Positions 1-12,709 of a DNA stretch of 64,000 bases are shown here, one piece after another (the stretch's first letter is position 1; every line of letters starts with the position of its first letter). Location: assembly GCF_000003855.2 (NCBI RefSeq), contig NW_003101674.1, forward strand, positions 263,149 through 327,148, written 5' to 3'. This stretch comes from Blastomyces gilchristii SLH14081. Lineage: Eukaryota > Ascomycota > Eurotiomycetes > Onygenales > Ajellomycetaceae. A program made the position numbers and the translations under genes. Below the pieces are notes generated by a model. That model was not told the DNA's origin and did no database searches. It saw only the letters and a program-made list of their open reading frames with translations.

Positions 1-3000
1 GTGATATCTCTTATAGATATCAGAGAATTATCTGATTTAACTGTGAATTCTGAGAAGTTCAGTGTATTCTATACTAAAAAGATAGATATTCTCACAGAGA
101 TATCATAGTTAATTCATCAATTATTAGTGAGTATGAGAAATAATGAACACTCAGATCAGATTTTCTTATCAATGAACAGATCATCTATTAATTAATCAGA
201 AATCATTATAATCTCTTAACAGACTGCAGTGAGTAGATCTGATATCACTGAAGAAATCACTGCAGTCACTTTATGAATTACATTGAGTAGAATCTTCAGA
301 TTGTGTGTTATCAGTATCAATGAATTAGCAAGATGAAGATTCTTCTGAAAGATGATGTCTTTTAATATATATAAACACCTATTGAAGAGGTTCATTAATC
401 TATAATTAATAAAATCATTATAACTCATAAAAATCAACTCTTTGAAACAGAAAGCCATCTTATTGATGAGCTTAGAGACTATTTTCAAGAATGCTTTACA
501 ATCTCATCAGTGAATGCTGTATACAGAAGATAGAGCTTCAAGTCAGATCTTATACAGTGTAATCAGCTTTGTATTTTCAGAGCTCTCATACAATATCATT
601 GAGATTGATATAAGATTAAACAGCTCTGTGACTGTAGTAACTGTCTCACTTCACATCTTTTTCAGAGCTGAAGAGTCTATTAATAGTGATCAGAACTTCT
701 CAATAATTAAATCAATTAATTATTCAAATACTTCATCTTACTATGAAGTATGAGAGAGAGTCAGCTCTCATTTTATATCTTCACTGAGTATATATACTGT
801 GACTGTATTTGAATTCAATTCTTCATAATCTGAGTGAATAATTGCAATGTCATATCTCAGCAGATTCTTGATGAATTGATTGAAGATCTGTAGATATCTC
901 AACATCTTATTCTTGCATTTTAATAGAAATATTCATCTCATACAGATGATATCATCTGTTATCATCATTGCAAGCTTCTTATCAGTGTAAGATAATATAT
1001 CATTCTCAGTTTCAAGAGTCTCATCATCACTGAAGATATTCACTCAAATCTTCAAGGTCTTATAAGTGATATAATGTGATGTGAAATTCTTGTAGAAAGC
1101 ATGTTTCTGTTTAGACTTAACATATGTAACACAGAATAATAATTTCTTTAGACTGATAATAATAATACTAAATTGCAGGTCTCTGATCATTTTTAATATA
1201 CTATTTTCACTGATATGATTAAGTCAATAATGTCACTCATCTATCAAAAGCTGTTTCAGAAGAACTGCAGATAATCAAGATGAAGATGAGATAATAAAGA
1301 AATCAGTATCTGAATTCTTAGAGTTAATTAACTGTTCAATCTTCTCACAGCTGAAAGGTCTTAAAGACTCTGTATTTGAATCATAATCTATTGAGATTGT
1401 CTTTGATTTCAGAACAGTTACATATATCACTGCTTCATACATTGAGTCATTCATTATCTCATGAAATGTCAGTGAGCTGTTGAATAGAATATAAATATTA
1501 TTATAAGACAGATTGATATAGAAGATATTACTATTGATAGATAATAAAAACTTAAAGTAGTTCTCAGTATTTACTTATATATCACAGTGAATATAGCTCT
1601 GATATTTCATAATCTCAGCAGAGATCAGATTTACAGATAGTTCTGATATATAATATATATAATTGAATTCTATCAATCTTTCACTTATTAAAATGAATAC
1701 AGTGTCAACACTCTGAACCTTTATAATAACCTTATTAATCACTTGAACAGTTGAATCATTGATTACTATAAGTTCTGAAAATTGTAATCTATCACTCACT
1801 ATGTGACATTCAGTGTCACTATTTCATATAGTGAGAAGATTCTTATGAGATTTTATAAAACAGACTGATACATTGATAATCTCTGTGAGATTTGTTATCT
1901 GATAGATCTCTGATTCATCTGTAATAAATAGTTGAGTTCTACTCTCACTATTATTCTTTTTCTTCTTTTCTTTGAATTTCTTTATTCTTATAGTATTATT
2001 TATTCTTCAATTATTCAGAGCACTGTCTGAATTAATCAATCAACAGATATCAAAGTAAGATCTCTTATATTTAGAATATATAGATGAATTTTCTGATCTC
2101 TGATGATTTCAGAAGCTCTCTTATATACTGTTTCAATCACATTCAGTACAGTCTTCACAGACTGAATTCAATGTATTGTTGCTAGTAGTCAGTGTGGCTG
2201 TTATAGCTGTTATAGCTATTGTAGCTATTATAGCTGAGTTAACTGTAGAATCTATATTCTGCAGATTCTTTTTATCTTTTGAAGAATTAAGCTATGAACA
2301 GATTTTCTTTATAAGAAGATTAACATTCAATATCACAGCTGTGAATTTAAAATCCTGTATTTTCTCTATCTTCTTCTGAACATAATTTCTTCAATTATTG
2401 AGTAGAACTGAGTAGAAGATATCAAATATTCACACATCTGAGAGAGAAGTATTCAACATCTTCAATTTTATAATGATGAATCAGAACTTATCAAAGAATA
2501 TATATAGATTAATAATCTGTATGTTATTAAGAGACATGAATTTCAGAACTGTCTCACAGTGTAACTGTGTTTTAAGAACAGAGTATTTCTGTTCAATTGT
2601 ATTTTATAGAGTATAAGTAATCTGATTTTCATCATACTTGAAGAAACATGATCTGACACCTGCATTCAAGAAGTTTGAGATGAATGTGTAGAGTCACTGA
2701 TTTCTGACATCTCAGAATGATGCTTATTTATCATCTCTTTATAGAGAGTTCTGAGTCTGTCATTTCTCTATTATATATTAACACTGTGCATCAACCAGTT
2801 TCAATTTCATGAAGATACTTTATATAATGTAATTGAATGTATTAGTTAGACTGTTTGATCTCACAGTATTCTTAACATCTTTCTTAAATTAAGAGATTGC
2901 CTTGTCAATATAACTATTCAGTTTATAAAGATTAAATTTCAATCTTTCACTGAGATTGGAGTTTCATGTGACTATACAGACTGTGAATATAATGATAGAA

Positions 3001-3785
3001 TAATTATTAACATTCTATAATTAATCTGTAGAAAATCTCTGTTAACAGAGTTTTTTCAGTTATAGTTCAAGTTCTAGAACTCTTTACTTTCTCTTATTCA
3101 TCTCAAGTATTATCTTGAGATGCTTTATCTGTTGATCTGATATTGTCTCATCTGAATAGTAGACTTCATAAGAATCAGTATCAAACTGTTAAGTAGATTG
3201 AGAGACTGATCTGACTGTATCAGAAGCTGTATTCAAACCAGCTTTAAATTAAGAGAGTGTTTCAGAGTATTTATCAATAAAGCTTTCAAAGGCTTCAGAA
3301 GAATGTTCACTGACAGAGTATAAGTATAAAGAATTATCATCATCAACTGTAACTAATTCAGTGAAAAGAATATAAGATTATGAATATATATATAAGTGAA
3401 ATTATATTGAATTCATTATCTTGATATTCATTTATTAAATCCTTATCAATATCATTCTCTTTTCTTATTTTTTTACAAATGTGATGTGTTTTCTGCAAGC
3501 CTTCTTTTTTTTTTTTTTAAGTGAGCAGTAGTATTATTAATCATCAAGATCTCAAACACATCAATACTGATAGAATAAGATGATTTTAACTTCTGATGAG
3601 TGTATCAAATGAAGCAGTAGTTCAAATAATGAGTATATTGACAAGAAATCCCGAATTGGCAGTGATTTTGCACAAAACAGGTCTCATAACCTGTGGAAGG
3701 TGTAAAGCTTGTGTGATTGAAAGGTTGCTAGCTTGTGGAAAGTTATAGGTGAAAGGATTAGTAAGCCAGATCACGTGACCTGACA
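1..3785 (-). mobile_element. Copia-1 LTR retrotransposon, partial, heavily mutated
   Basis: This is the right-hand part of a Ty1/Copia retrotransposon that begins outside the window. It is the counterpart of about 44698-50077 (Copia-2), but without the MITEs found there. The coding strand is minus. Fragments recognisable only by comparison are the integrase C-terminus near 200-490, the protease-to-integrase region near 1575-1800 and gag toward 3400. Stops and shifts occur throughout and composition is strongly AT-rich, so no protein can be made. The outer LTR is at 3692-3785. It is followed by aattt, which should be the 5-bp target duplication, but the left partner is off-window. Confidence 0.8.
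3692..3785 (-). repeat. LTR of Copia-1
   Basis: A 94-bp repeat starting TGTGGAAGG and ending CACGTGACCTGACA. It matches the two 96-bp LTRs of Copia-2 at 42777-42872 and 49982-50077, so it is the outer LTR of the truncated copy. It starts with TG and ends with CA as LTRs do. It keeps more CpG and GG than the Copia-2 LTRs and so looks less mutated. Confidence 0.8.
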
Positions 3786-4121
3786 AATTTAGTATGAGAA
3801 GGTACCTTATGGCTGTGAACCAGGTAACTAACTTCCTTTAAGTTAGCCCCAGATCTCCGTGATTAGGTAAGCTGTCTCGAAGCTCCCTTCTCACTACACT
3901 AACCTGATTTGTGATAGCGTAATATCAAACAACCTACCTACCCGTGATTTCGCTCTCTCCGCCGTTCCAAGCAACTATACCGTCAATGTCCAATGCCACT
4001 CTTATCATAATCATCCGGCCCGCCCTAGAGCTGGGTCAGACTCATTGCAGCCATATCAGCTTTTAGCTTTTCTTCTGTGTATACCCCATTACTCTCGCTA
4101 TAGAAGAGGAACACACCCAAC
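3786..4121. other. Boundary between AT-rich block and gene block; TAF5 upstream region
   Basis: Base composition changes abruptly from AT-rich to normal at the end of the Copia LTR. The 336 bp to the TAF5 start must hold its promoter and 5' leader. I see no clear TATA box and no other gene. Confidence 0.6.
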
Positions 4122-7100
4122 ATGTCCGGTCCGGGAGCTCCTAGCCCGGGGCCGAGGAGCGGCAGCATGGGCCCAGGGGGCGGGATGCCAATGTCCCAGC
4201 AACAGCAGGTCAATGGCGGGCCTCCTTCAGCGGGGAGCCCGGCAACCTCTGGGCCGCCGTCGGGGGTCATGTCCCAGCAGAACTTGAATCAGATTGTAGG
4301 TCAAAACTTGTCTTATGTCTTATCTGGGGCAGTTCTTTGCCGTTTCTATGTATTTGTTATTACTGATTTCTTTGTCTCCCACCACCTTTCATTTTTCTAA
4401 ATTCTCTGTTTCTTCCCATGCAACAAACAACAAGAGCTTGTTTCTAAGCTTTGTGTGAGTTATCTCTTTGCCGGCATTCATTATGTTTGCTAAGCTAGAG
4501 ATATCATTGTGAGGAATGCAGAGCAGAGCCAATTCTGTGGTGAGACTGAGTGTCGCTTTACATTCCTATAAAAGCTGTTCTTCATCTTTCTGCGTTGAAA
4601 ATGGGTTCATTTGGGGTATGAGTTTCCCCAATTTTGTGCTTTTGCTCTACTTCCCGCCCAAACCCCTTCGTGGTTGCTTTTATTTTTGCTGGAACAAAGA
4701 AGTCGTTTCGTGCTTTACAACAAGCTAGCTAGGCTATACAATAGACTCAAAATATGGGACCTCCAAGTCCTGGACATTCTCCGTATGGAGACCCTTCTGT
4801 TGGAGGTGACCAGGGCCTTGTAGGAGCAGTAGGTTCTGTGTGGCTGCTGCGGCCTTGTTTCTAGTGGTTGCGGTTTCATTTTCATTACAGTAGTTTAGGT
4901 TGCTATTTTGCATGCGCTGTTTCGTGTTTTTTTGGATTCCTAACCATTCATGTCACGAGTAATAACTAATATGTCTTTGCTTTAGGTTATCGATTACTTG
5001 GCGAAAAAAGGATACAGCAGAACCGAAGCAATGCTTCGAATGGAGTCCGCGAACCAAGAAATCGATGGACGTCCGCTTCCTCCTGCCAGCGAGGACTCAC
5101 GCCCAAAGTTCAAGTTAGCATTTGGTAAGTGTATTTATATCCACAGTTACCCAATCAATCTTGCTAACTTAACTTGGCAGATGTGACCAGAAAATGGGTC
5201 GAGGACAATTTGGATATCTATAAGGTATTGTCCTCTTGACATGTAGATTTATTCAGTCTTTTAACATAATGTGCAGCCGGAGCTCCGACGTGTCCTATGG
5301 CCTCTGTTCGTCTACTCATATCTTAATCTCATCACGTCCTTAGTGCCACTGGAGGGTCGTCAGTTTTTCGAGGCAAACAAGAGCTTGTTTCTTCCCGAAC
5401 ATAGCGAGGATATCCGCGCTTTGGAGCCAATAAGCCTCCCTGAACATGTACAGGAGAATAGCGTTGCAAAGCTATACCGTAACAATAAATATCGCCTTAC
5501 CTTGAGCAATCCAGCATTTTCAAACCTTATGCAGTTCCTTGAAAGCAAGCAAAAGGAGGGAGGAACTGTGATGTCGGCTATTCTTAGCAGCTATTGCACA
5601 ATAATTACTAAAGATCGAGCCGCGGATGATCGCTTCAGCTTTGCTGCGATGCTTGGAAGAGCGAACAATTCTTCCGGGATGCCTGCGGAGGACGAAGGAA
5701 TACCAGGCCACCACCCGGGATCTGCATATACCGGTGATAACCCTGCAATGGCAGGAACGCTTCCCAGGCTCAAGCTTGGAAAACTACCGATGGAGCCACT
5801 CCTTGAAGGAGATGTAAGGGCTGAACTTGAGGAGGCAGACGTGAAAGACCCTCCAACCGGAGGTCGCCCATCTCTTGTTCAACACTTTGAACAAATGATC
5901 AAACGAGAAGAAGATGAAGAAGCTCCAACACGCGCTGAAATACCATATCCGCCCTCAATGGCCCGTGATGTCGCCATGGAAGTGCAAAAGGTTAAAGAAA
6001 ACCGTGATAGATTCAAAATCGAAGGGCGAACTGGAGGTGTTGGCCCTGCCATCAGTGTTTGCATGTTCACTTTTCACAATACTTACGATAGGTACGCTAA
6101 CAGCAACTTATGACGTCCCCCTCTTCTGACTGTCTGTGCTCTAACCGGCCTCTAGCATCAACTGCATAGATTTCTCTGGCGATAGTATGTTGGTTGCCGC
6201 TGGGACACAAGATTCTTATATTCGTGTTTGGAGTCTTGATGGTTTACCCATTCCACCAACCTACCCAGACTCAGAAGATTCTGCCCCTACAAACTCCCAC
6301 CGTCTCTTTGGCCATTCCGGACCGGTCTATGCAGTGGCATTTGCCCCCTCTATCGCCAGTCCGGAGGATGAAGAAGTCAAGACGAATACGCGCTGGCTTC
6401 TGTCATCATCGGCTGATAAAACCATCCGTTTATGGTCTCTTGATCTCTGGCAATGTATGGTCGTCTACAAGGGCCACGCACAGCCGGTGTGGGATATCGC
6501 TTGGGGTCCTTATGGCCATTATTTTGTCTCTGGCAGCCACGACAAAACTGCACGCTTGTGGGTGACAGATAGAATACGACAGCAGCGGATCTTCGCCGGA
6601 CATGATCAAGACGTGGACTGTGTATGCTTCCACCCAAATTCAGCTTATGTTTTCACTGGTAGCTCCGATCATACTGTGCGGATGTGGGCCGTAACCACTG
6701 GAAACGCCGTTCGCATGTTTACTGGCCACACTGGTAACATCACCGCATTGGCATGCAGCAACAATGGCAAAATTCTTGCGTCGGCTGATGATCATGGCTC
6801 CATCTTCCTGTGGGATCTAGCTCCTGGTAGACTCTTAAAGCGTATGCGTGGCCACGGGAAGGGTGGTATTTGGTCTCTCACGTGGAGTGCTGAGTCGACA
6901 GTCCTGGTCTCCGGTGGTGCGGACGGTACTGTTCGTGTTTGGGATGTGGCAGGGCCGGCTCAGGATCCGTCCACTGGCCAAGGGCGTGTTATAAGCGAGG
7001 GCGGCGCTGGGACAAAGATTGATGCTGGAAACCCTGCCGCTTCATCAAGCGCTCAGGCCTCGGCTGCAGGTGTTCCCAGTGTTGGCACAGGCACGACGAA

Positions 7101-7230
7101 GAAGAAAAGCAAGGAGGTTGTCGTAACCCCTGACCAGATCAGTGCGTTCCCCACCAAAAAGAGCCCTGTTTACAAAACGCGATTTACAGGAATGAACCTG
7201 GTCGTTGCGGGCGGCGCATATATGCCATGA
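4122..7230 (+). CDS. TAF5: TFIID/SAGA subunit TAF5 (LisH + NTD2 + WD40)
   Basis: WD40-repeat subunit shared by TFIID and SAGA, acting in RNA polymerase II initiation in the nucleus. Exons from splice signals: 4122-4295, 4986-5124, 5181-5224, 5277-6091 and 6156-7230, giving 748 aa. All junctions keep frame and rebuild family-typical sequence, for example QNLNQI|VIDYLAKKGY and FHNTYD|SINCIDF. The order is a Gly/Pro/Gln-rich N-terminus (about 1-50), LisH (about 59-90), the TAF5 NTD2 alpha-helical domain (about 105-250), a linker, and WD40 repeats from about residue 391 with WD-type ends such as RVWSLD, RLWSLD, RMWAV, FLWDL and RVWDV. A Ser/Ala/Gly-rich insert precedes the last blade. The ATG at 4122 opens the conserved MSGPGAPSPGP start. 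The 690-bp first intron contains a possible in-frame cassette exon at 4745-4819. The gene converges with PPE1. Confidence 0.93.
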
Positions 7231-7894
7231 ATAAAGGCGGCAGATCTCATAGCATTTAACGCATGTACGACCGCTTTTCCCTTTTTGTTTCCCTACCATT
7301 TCTTATTTGCGATGTTTAGATCTCCTCTTGACTTTTACATTTTAATTTGGAATTTTCCCGCAAAAATGATCAGCTACCTTGTTTATACATGTTTTCTCCA
7401 TCTTTGGCGTAAAGGCAGAGATCAAACCTTGGGCACTTTACTATTTATGGGAAGGGCGAAGAAGGGGGGGGGGGCGGTAATTTTGTTTTTATGAGATTTC
7501 TTTAGGCTTTTCATTCCCGTGGGTATGGTCGCTTCCTTTCAAAATGATTTTTTCCCTTCTTTTCCTAGCCTCCGCCCCATGGAAGTTTTTAGCAACGTAT
7601 CTTTATTTTATCTCAACGCGACAACAATTGGTTCTATAATATAGTCGCGCGAGTCGCTCACAAAGTAAACTGACAATAGAATGAGGGTCCTTCCTGCCGT
7701 CATCCCTTCCGCGCGCGGATGTTGGCGCGTCCATAGTTCTTTCAAATTTTCTGGTATGAAGCAGAGGCCACAGGCAGCTTTCGGTAATACGATGCCGCCT
7801 ATGTCAATATTCATGCAGAAATGCGCTTCACTAAAAGGAGTTAAAAATGCATTCATGCTTTCGCCCGCAAAACAACTCCCTGAATTAGGTACAG
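7231..7894. other. Intergenic, convergent 3' ends of TAF5 and PPE1
   Basis: Shared 3' region of two converging genes. It contains a run of ten G near 7466-7475 and T-rich stretches. The small ORFs here have no recognisable product. Confidence 0.6.
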
Positions 7895-9691
7895 TTAATC
7901 AGGGGTCTGACTTTGTCCAGTTGCTTGGTGGGAATCCGCCCCCATGCCCCCATGCCCGCCGGCCCCAACTCCTTTCGCCATAGCCTGTGCCGCCAACACA
8001 TCACCGACTTTGGGCGGAAGGACGAGAGCGCTTCTGTCATTTCGCTTATAGAAGTCGACGAGGATCTGTGCTGTCTTTGCGGGCTGGTCTTCCTGGATAA
8101 AGTGGCCTGATTCGGGGAACACTTGGAGTTGATATTTGCCTTGATTGTTTTTTGAGAAGATTTGGGGAAGCATGATTTAGTATGGTAAAATAGTTGTTGG
8201 GAGTCTAGAAGTTTCAAAAGGACTTTTTATAAAAAGAAAAAGAGAAGAAAAAAAACCTACCCTGCATTTGCCCGATCATAAGCTCTTTGTCAAGACGGTC
8301 CGTTCCAGCAAGCAGCAGCAGTTTGCCCCCGCGGGCTTGGAGAAACTTCTTGCTAAGGCCTATGAACCAATTCTCCCAAAATGGTTTCGTAGCGGCTAGG
8401 TCTGTGCGCCACTTCCACGGTCTAGACGTATCGGAAGGATCTTCACGGAGGAGGGATGGTACAGACACTCGTGCAGACAAGGTATTGCGGATAGTTCGTG
8501 ATCGGGTGCTATACAACGTTATTTAGTTTCAATTAAATTAATGGAACCGGTCGCTCTGGAAACTACGAGCGAAGGGGAAGAAACTTATATGTGCAACATA
8601 CTACCAACTAATCCCGGAAGCCAAGGAGGGAAAGCTAGACGGCCGGGTAGAAAGGTATGTTTCCATACTTTGAAGCCCATCCATCGCGGAACCTGAAGTT
8701 CATCAGCAATATTCCGATGATATAAAAATTCTGAATCTTCGCTACCTTCAACGACGTCTAAAACGGCATAAGCCAGGAGCTTCGATCCAAGTTCACCTTT
8801 CTTCGCAGCTTCGGTGACCACAGCTCCGCCCAAGCTGTGGCCAACGAAAACGACGTCCGGGAGCGATTCCCAGTTCATCTTTATTCGGGTTTGGTCGATC
8901 ACGAAGAGTAAATCACGAGATAACGTCTCGAGGCTTAGATCTATCTCTACCTGTGAATTGTCTTCCGCACCTTGACTCTTTCTTCTGACGGAGGTACTTC
9001 CATGGTTTCGCGCATCTAGAGATAATACGCCAGCAGTAGGGAGGATCTTCTTAATTTCCGCTGCACAGGCAGCAAATGAAAGGCCGGACGATCCAGCACC
9101 GTGGTGGGTGACGAACAAAGGGCCGGACTCTGAAGGGGCACTGATGTACGCATGGTGGGAGATGTGTAAACCCTCGATATCCTCTTCTAGGAAAAGCTCC
9201 TGGTCAAAGAAGTCTATCCATGGTAATGGAGTAGCTTCTGATCTTGCGGATGCCGACCTGTTAGCAGAATGTAGAAATTAGGATGTGTTCATATGGAAAT
9301 TAAAAACGGAAGGGTTAGGAGGCACACCTAAAACCCTGATTAATAAAAAGCATGGAATAGCTTATTTCAAACACCAAAGGCAAAAAATAAATTAAATACT
9401 GACAAACAAATATAAAAAAGCCAAATTCACAGAAGAGGACCCTAAAAAGAGACGACCAACCTACCTGGGTGGACGTGCAAATAAGTTTTGGCTTGCGGAT
9501 GGTATCACTGTTCCCGTGGAGGATACGGATGAAGCTGAGGACGAATCATCATCTTGACGTTCGTGATGTATGGAGGTGGTACTACCATCATGATCATTCT
9601 CTCTATCCTCACCTAGTCCATCAAATACCAGTACCTCCGGAGGTAATCTAGTCAATCGAGATTTTGCAAAGTTTTTCTGAAGATCGCTCAT
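7895..9691 (-). CDS. PPE1: Protein phosphatase methylesterase 1 (PP2A demethylase)
   Basis: Alpha/beta-hydrolase that removes the methyl ester from the C-terminal leucine of the PP2A catalytic subunit. Minus-strand exons: 9691-9465, 9257-8746, 8692-8605, 8508-8261 and 8139-7895, giving 439 aa. The ATG at 9691 gives MSDLQKNF, the usual start. The oxyanion segment is HHGAGSSG, the nucleophile elbow is VGHSLGG (Ser about 217), the acid lies in LAGTDRLD and the His in [11 protein letters not shown]. The C-terminal block [15 protein letters not shown] is typical. The 88-nt third exon ([15 protein letters not shown]) is easily missed because the frame before it reads through its intron to a stop near 8585. 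The junction into the fourth exon ([12 protein letters not shown]) is one residue short of the usual family sequence, so that donor at 8604 is the least certain. Fungal symbols vary (PPE1/PPME1). Confidence 0.92.
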
Positions 9692-10914
9692 ATCTGGAGT
9701 GATGGCGACAGGATGAAATAAGTGGTGGTATAAAATTCGAGAATACGGAGCTGTGTAGAAATCAGCACATCGATGTGATGTGCCTCCTGATTACAGACCA
9801 CACAGCCTTCAGATTCTGTTCTATCGTGCAAGTGAGGAAGAGCTGCCGCAGTTGAAGCAGATAAATGAAGTAAATAGTTCTGAGCTGTTGTTTGCCAGGC
9901 GCAAGTTTGCAGATGAGTCGCAGTAACTTCATCATACACATCCATGGCCATGGATTCCCTGTAGAGTTATCACGTTACCGTACCGTATCTATCGTTTCTT
10001 AAATACAACATCGGGTAATTTCCGACCAACAAACTTTCCATCCCAACAACAACAAATATCAGACGGCCAGAAAAATTGAGTAAAACGTGAACTCCAAACT
10101 TTGTTGCTAGTTTGTTGTACTGTTTCATACACGGACTCTTCAAAAGTTGCATTTATTGGCTCCGATCATTGCAAGTATCTACTACCCATTAAGCTATGGA
10201 CAATTCCAACGTTATTGTCATTATTATATGTGAACAAAACCGATGATGGAAACGTACGTGACGGTCCACGAAATTATCCATATGGGGTCATATCCCAATG
10301 ATGGGATGACAGGAAGCCTTTCAAGTTGGACCCTTAAGGTAAAAAGCATTATCATATCACAGTTTATTTATGTTGCTATTTTAATTGGTCGAATAGCCCG
10401 GATACTGTTGTGTAAAGCTCAATTTTGAGGCAGGAGAGAGAAACATAGGCTCTGGATTGAGGGGGAACGTGTGGAACAGATATATTTTCCTGGTAGCAAC
10501 ATTGTTTCAAAGATGAAAAAAAGCATGGAAAGGAAGCTGTATAGAGTATATTATTGTTATGCTTTGATGCGGCGGTTGGAGATAGAAAATAAAAATGATA
10601 TCACGGGAGCAACCTTATTTAAAGCTTAGAACTCCTCGATGACATCACATCATCCTGCCAATGACGATATCAGCAACTCTCTCGAAGACCGGGTCTGGTA
10701 GAAGAAGGTCTCTTCGCCACGGCAAAAAACAAATTATGAATCAAATCACCTTTGTATTGCATTCCTTAATATCTAAATTTTGGTTTTATGGACTCCGTTT
10801 GCTCTCTAGGTCGTCTACTTACGAAAGGGCTTACCAGCGCCCTGTGATATCTCTTGTTGACAACTTCGATAACTCTTTATTTCTAGTGAGCTAGGGGGAC
10901 TTTTTTCTCACACA
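9692..10914. other. Divergent intergenic region between PPE1 and the DUF2417 gene
   Basis: A 1.2-kb shared upstream region for two genes pointing apart. Only short ORFs without recognisable domains occur. No sharp promoter element was identified. Confidence 0.5.
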
Positions 10915-12595
10915 ATGTCTCCGCTATGGGGTTTGAGAACGCGCGAGGAGCACAGCGAGGGAGAAGAACATGGTGAAGATGAAGGCGCAGGAAGAGGGCA
11001 TCGGAGAGAGGAGCCAACAGAACGATCTCGCCTGCTACCACGGGGTGGATATTTAGATCCTGACGACCCAGCAGTAAGTCTTCAATTTCTTCTCTCTTAA
11101 CCTTCCCAGAATAATCCTCCATGGACGTTTATTGCCCAAAAGAGGAAAAAGAAAAGAAAAGGCTGATCACAAACAGGTCTCTCCATACAACCTCTGGAGC
11201 GTCCGGGCGCTGCGAAGCTTCACCATCCTCTTCCTGGTAGTAAACCTGATCTGGTGGATTCTACTGCTCGCATCGACTTTCGTCAGTCCACCGGGTATGA
11301 ACAGCCGCGGCTCCGGTTTCCTCGATTTCTCCTTCACCACCCTGACCATGGCCAACCTGTTAATTGCCCTAATATTTTTTTCCGTCCCTTCGAGGCCCAT
11401 GACCATATGGGGCGCGGTCCTCTCCCTCTTCCTAGCAGTAAACTTGTTCATCATAGTCGGCGTGCCCCGTCTCCGCGTCGAGGAGGGATGGGTAGGTATT
11501 GCCTCCGCCGCATGGGCGACGATGATCAGCCTGTACCTATTAGCCCAAACCCGTTTCGTCGCATGGGGCAAGCGTGAGGAGGAGGAGCGCTTGACGGGAA
11601 GACAAGAAACGCGGCGAACGCTGCGAGAGTGGTTTGCCGTCCTGGTCGAGACTATAGTTACCACCGTAACGGTTCTCGTGGCCATTTTGCTCATGGCCAC
11701 TTTGATCCTGCGCGCCAAGGATGCCGGCCTCCCTGCTCCCGGGAAGAAATATTACGTCGACAACGACAAATACCAAATCCACCTAGATTGCGTTGGTACG
11801 ATCCCCTCCTCAAAAGCGGGTAATCGCAGCGCAACTGTCCTACTGGAAGCCGGCGAAATGCCCGTCGAAGACAGTTTTCGAAGCTGGGTACATGAGGCGT
11901 ATCGCAATGGCTCAATTGATCGATACTGCTACTGGGACAGACCCGGCATGGGGTGGTCGGACAATGCCCCATCTCCACACTCTGCAGGCATGTCCGCCGA
12001 CGTCCTCTCTGAAACTCTAGCTCTAGCAGATGAGGAAGGTCCATGGGTCGTCGTATCCGCTGGCGTCGGGGGGATATACAGCCGCATTTTCGCCAGTCGA
12101 CATGCCGGCGACATCACGGGTCTGATGCTAATTGACGCCTTGCACGAGGACCTGTTGCCGGAGATAGGCAAACCAGGTCGTGGCTTCAAGCTCTGGCTGC
12201 GCGGGATATTCTCCCCGCTTGGACTGGATAGGTTGGCTGGGGCGATATTCAAGCGCCGCACGAGGGAAGACCGCGTGTACGGTAAAGTGGCGTACCAGAA
12301 TGGAAGATTCATCAAAGCGAAGTTGCAGGAGAACCTTGTTGCGGATTCGACGACGAAAAGCGAGATTGCCAGCGCGAAGCACATTCAGTCTCCGTCCATG
12401 CGGTTGGTTGTTGTTAGTTCTGGTATTGAAGTTAGGAGGAGCCAGAGGTGGGCAGATAAGCAGAAGGATCTGACCAATATAACTAATAATTTGGTAGCGT
12501 GGGATGTGGTCAAAGGTGCGCCACATGAGGTTTGGCGAACGGATAAGGGCAAGGCTTTGCTAGGAGACAGGCTGAAGAAGTTGGCCAAGCTGTGA
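10915..12595 (+). CDS. Multi-pass membrane alpha/beta-hydrolase-like protein (DUF2417 family)
   Basis: Exons 10915-11073 and 11177-12595 join in frame as DDPA|VSPYNLW to give 525 aa. The acidic hydrophilic N-terminus is followed by five hydrophobic segments at about 68-88, 104-123, 128-150, 157-179 and 206-230; this is the DUF2417 region (PF10329) of fungal proteins. A soluble alpha/beta-hydrolase-like domain follows from about 240. It has DRPGMGWS, a nucleophile-like VVSAGVGG (Ser about 347), LMLIDALHED (possible acid) and KGAPHEVW near the end (possible His). The elbow is SxG but lacks the first glycine of GxSxG, so activity is unproven. Substrate and organelle are unknown. The gene ends 110 bp before a long pyrimidine tract and converges with NPL4. 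Confidence 0.85.
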
Positions 12596-12709
12596 GTTGA
12601 GGTTTATGAAAAGCAGATTCAGCCTCTTCCTGAGGGAAAATTGTACTCCTGTGGCTTCCATTTCGCTCTTTCGGCTATTAATTTGTTCTATCCGAAGGCG
12701 CAATTTTCT

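Noticed and set aside
216..2379. Small ORFs within the AT-rich left end (for example 216-488, 514-753, 1575-1799, 2176-2379)
   Set aside because: They are fragments of the mutated Copia sequence or its reverse strand, with the same pieces at 44.8-46.5 kb; not genes.
8585..8745. Continuous end of the methylesterase exon at 8585
   Set aside because: Conserved family sequence resumes in another frame at 8692-8605, so 8745-8693 is an intron.
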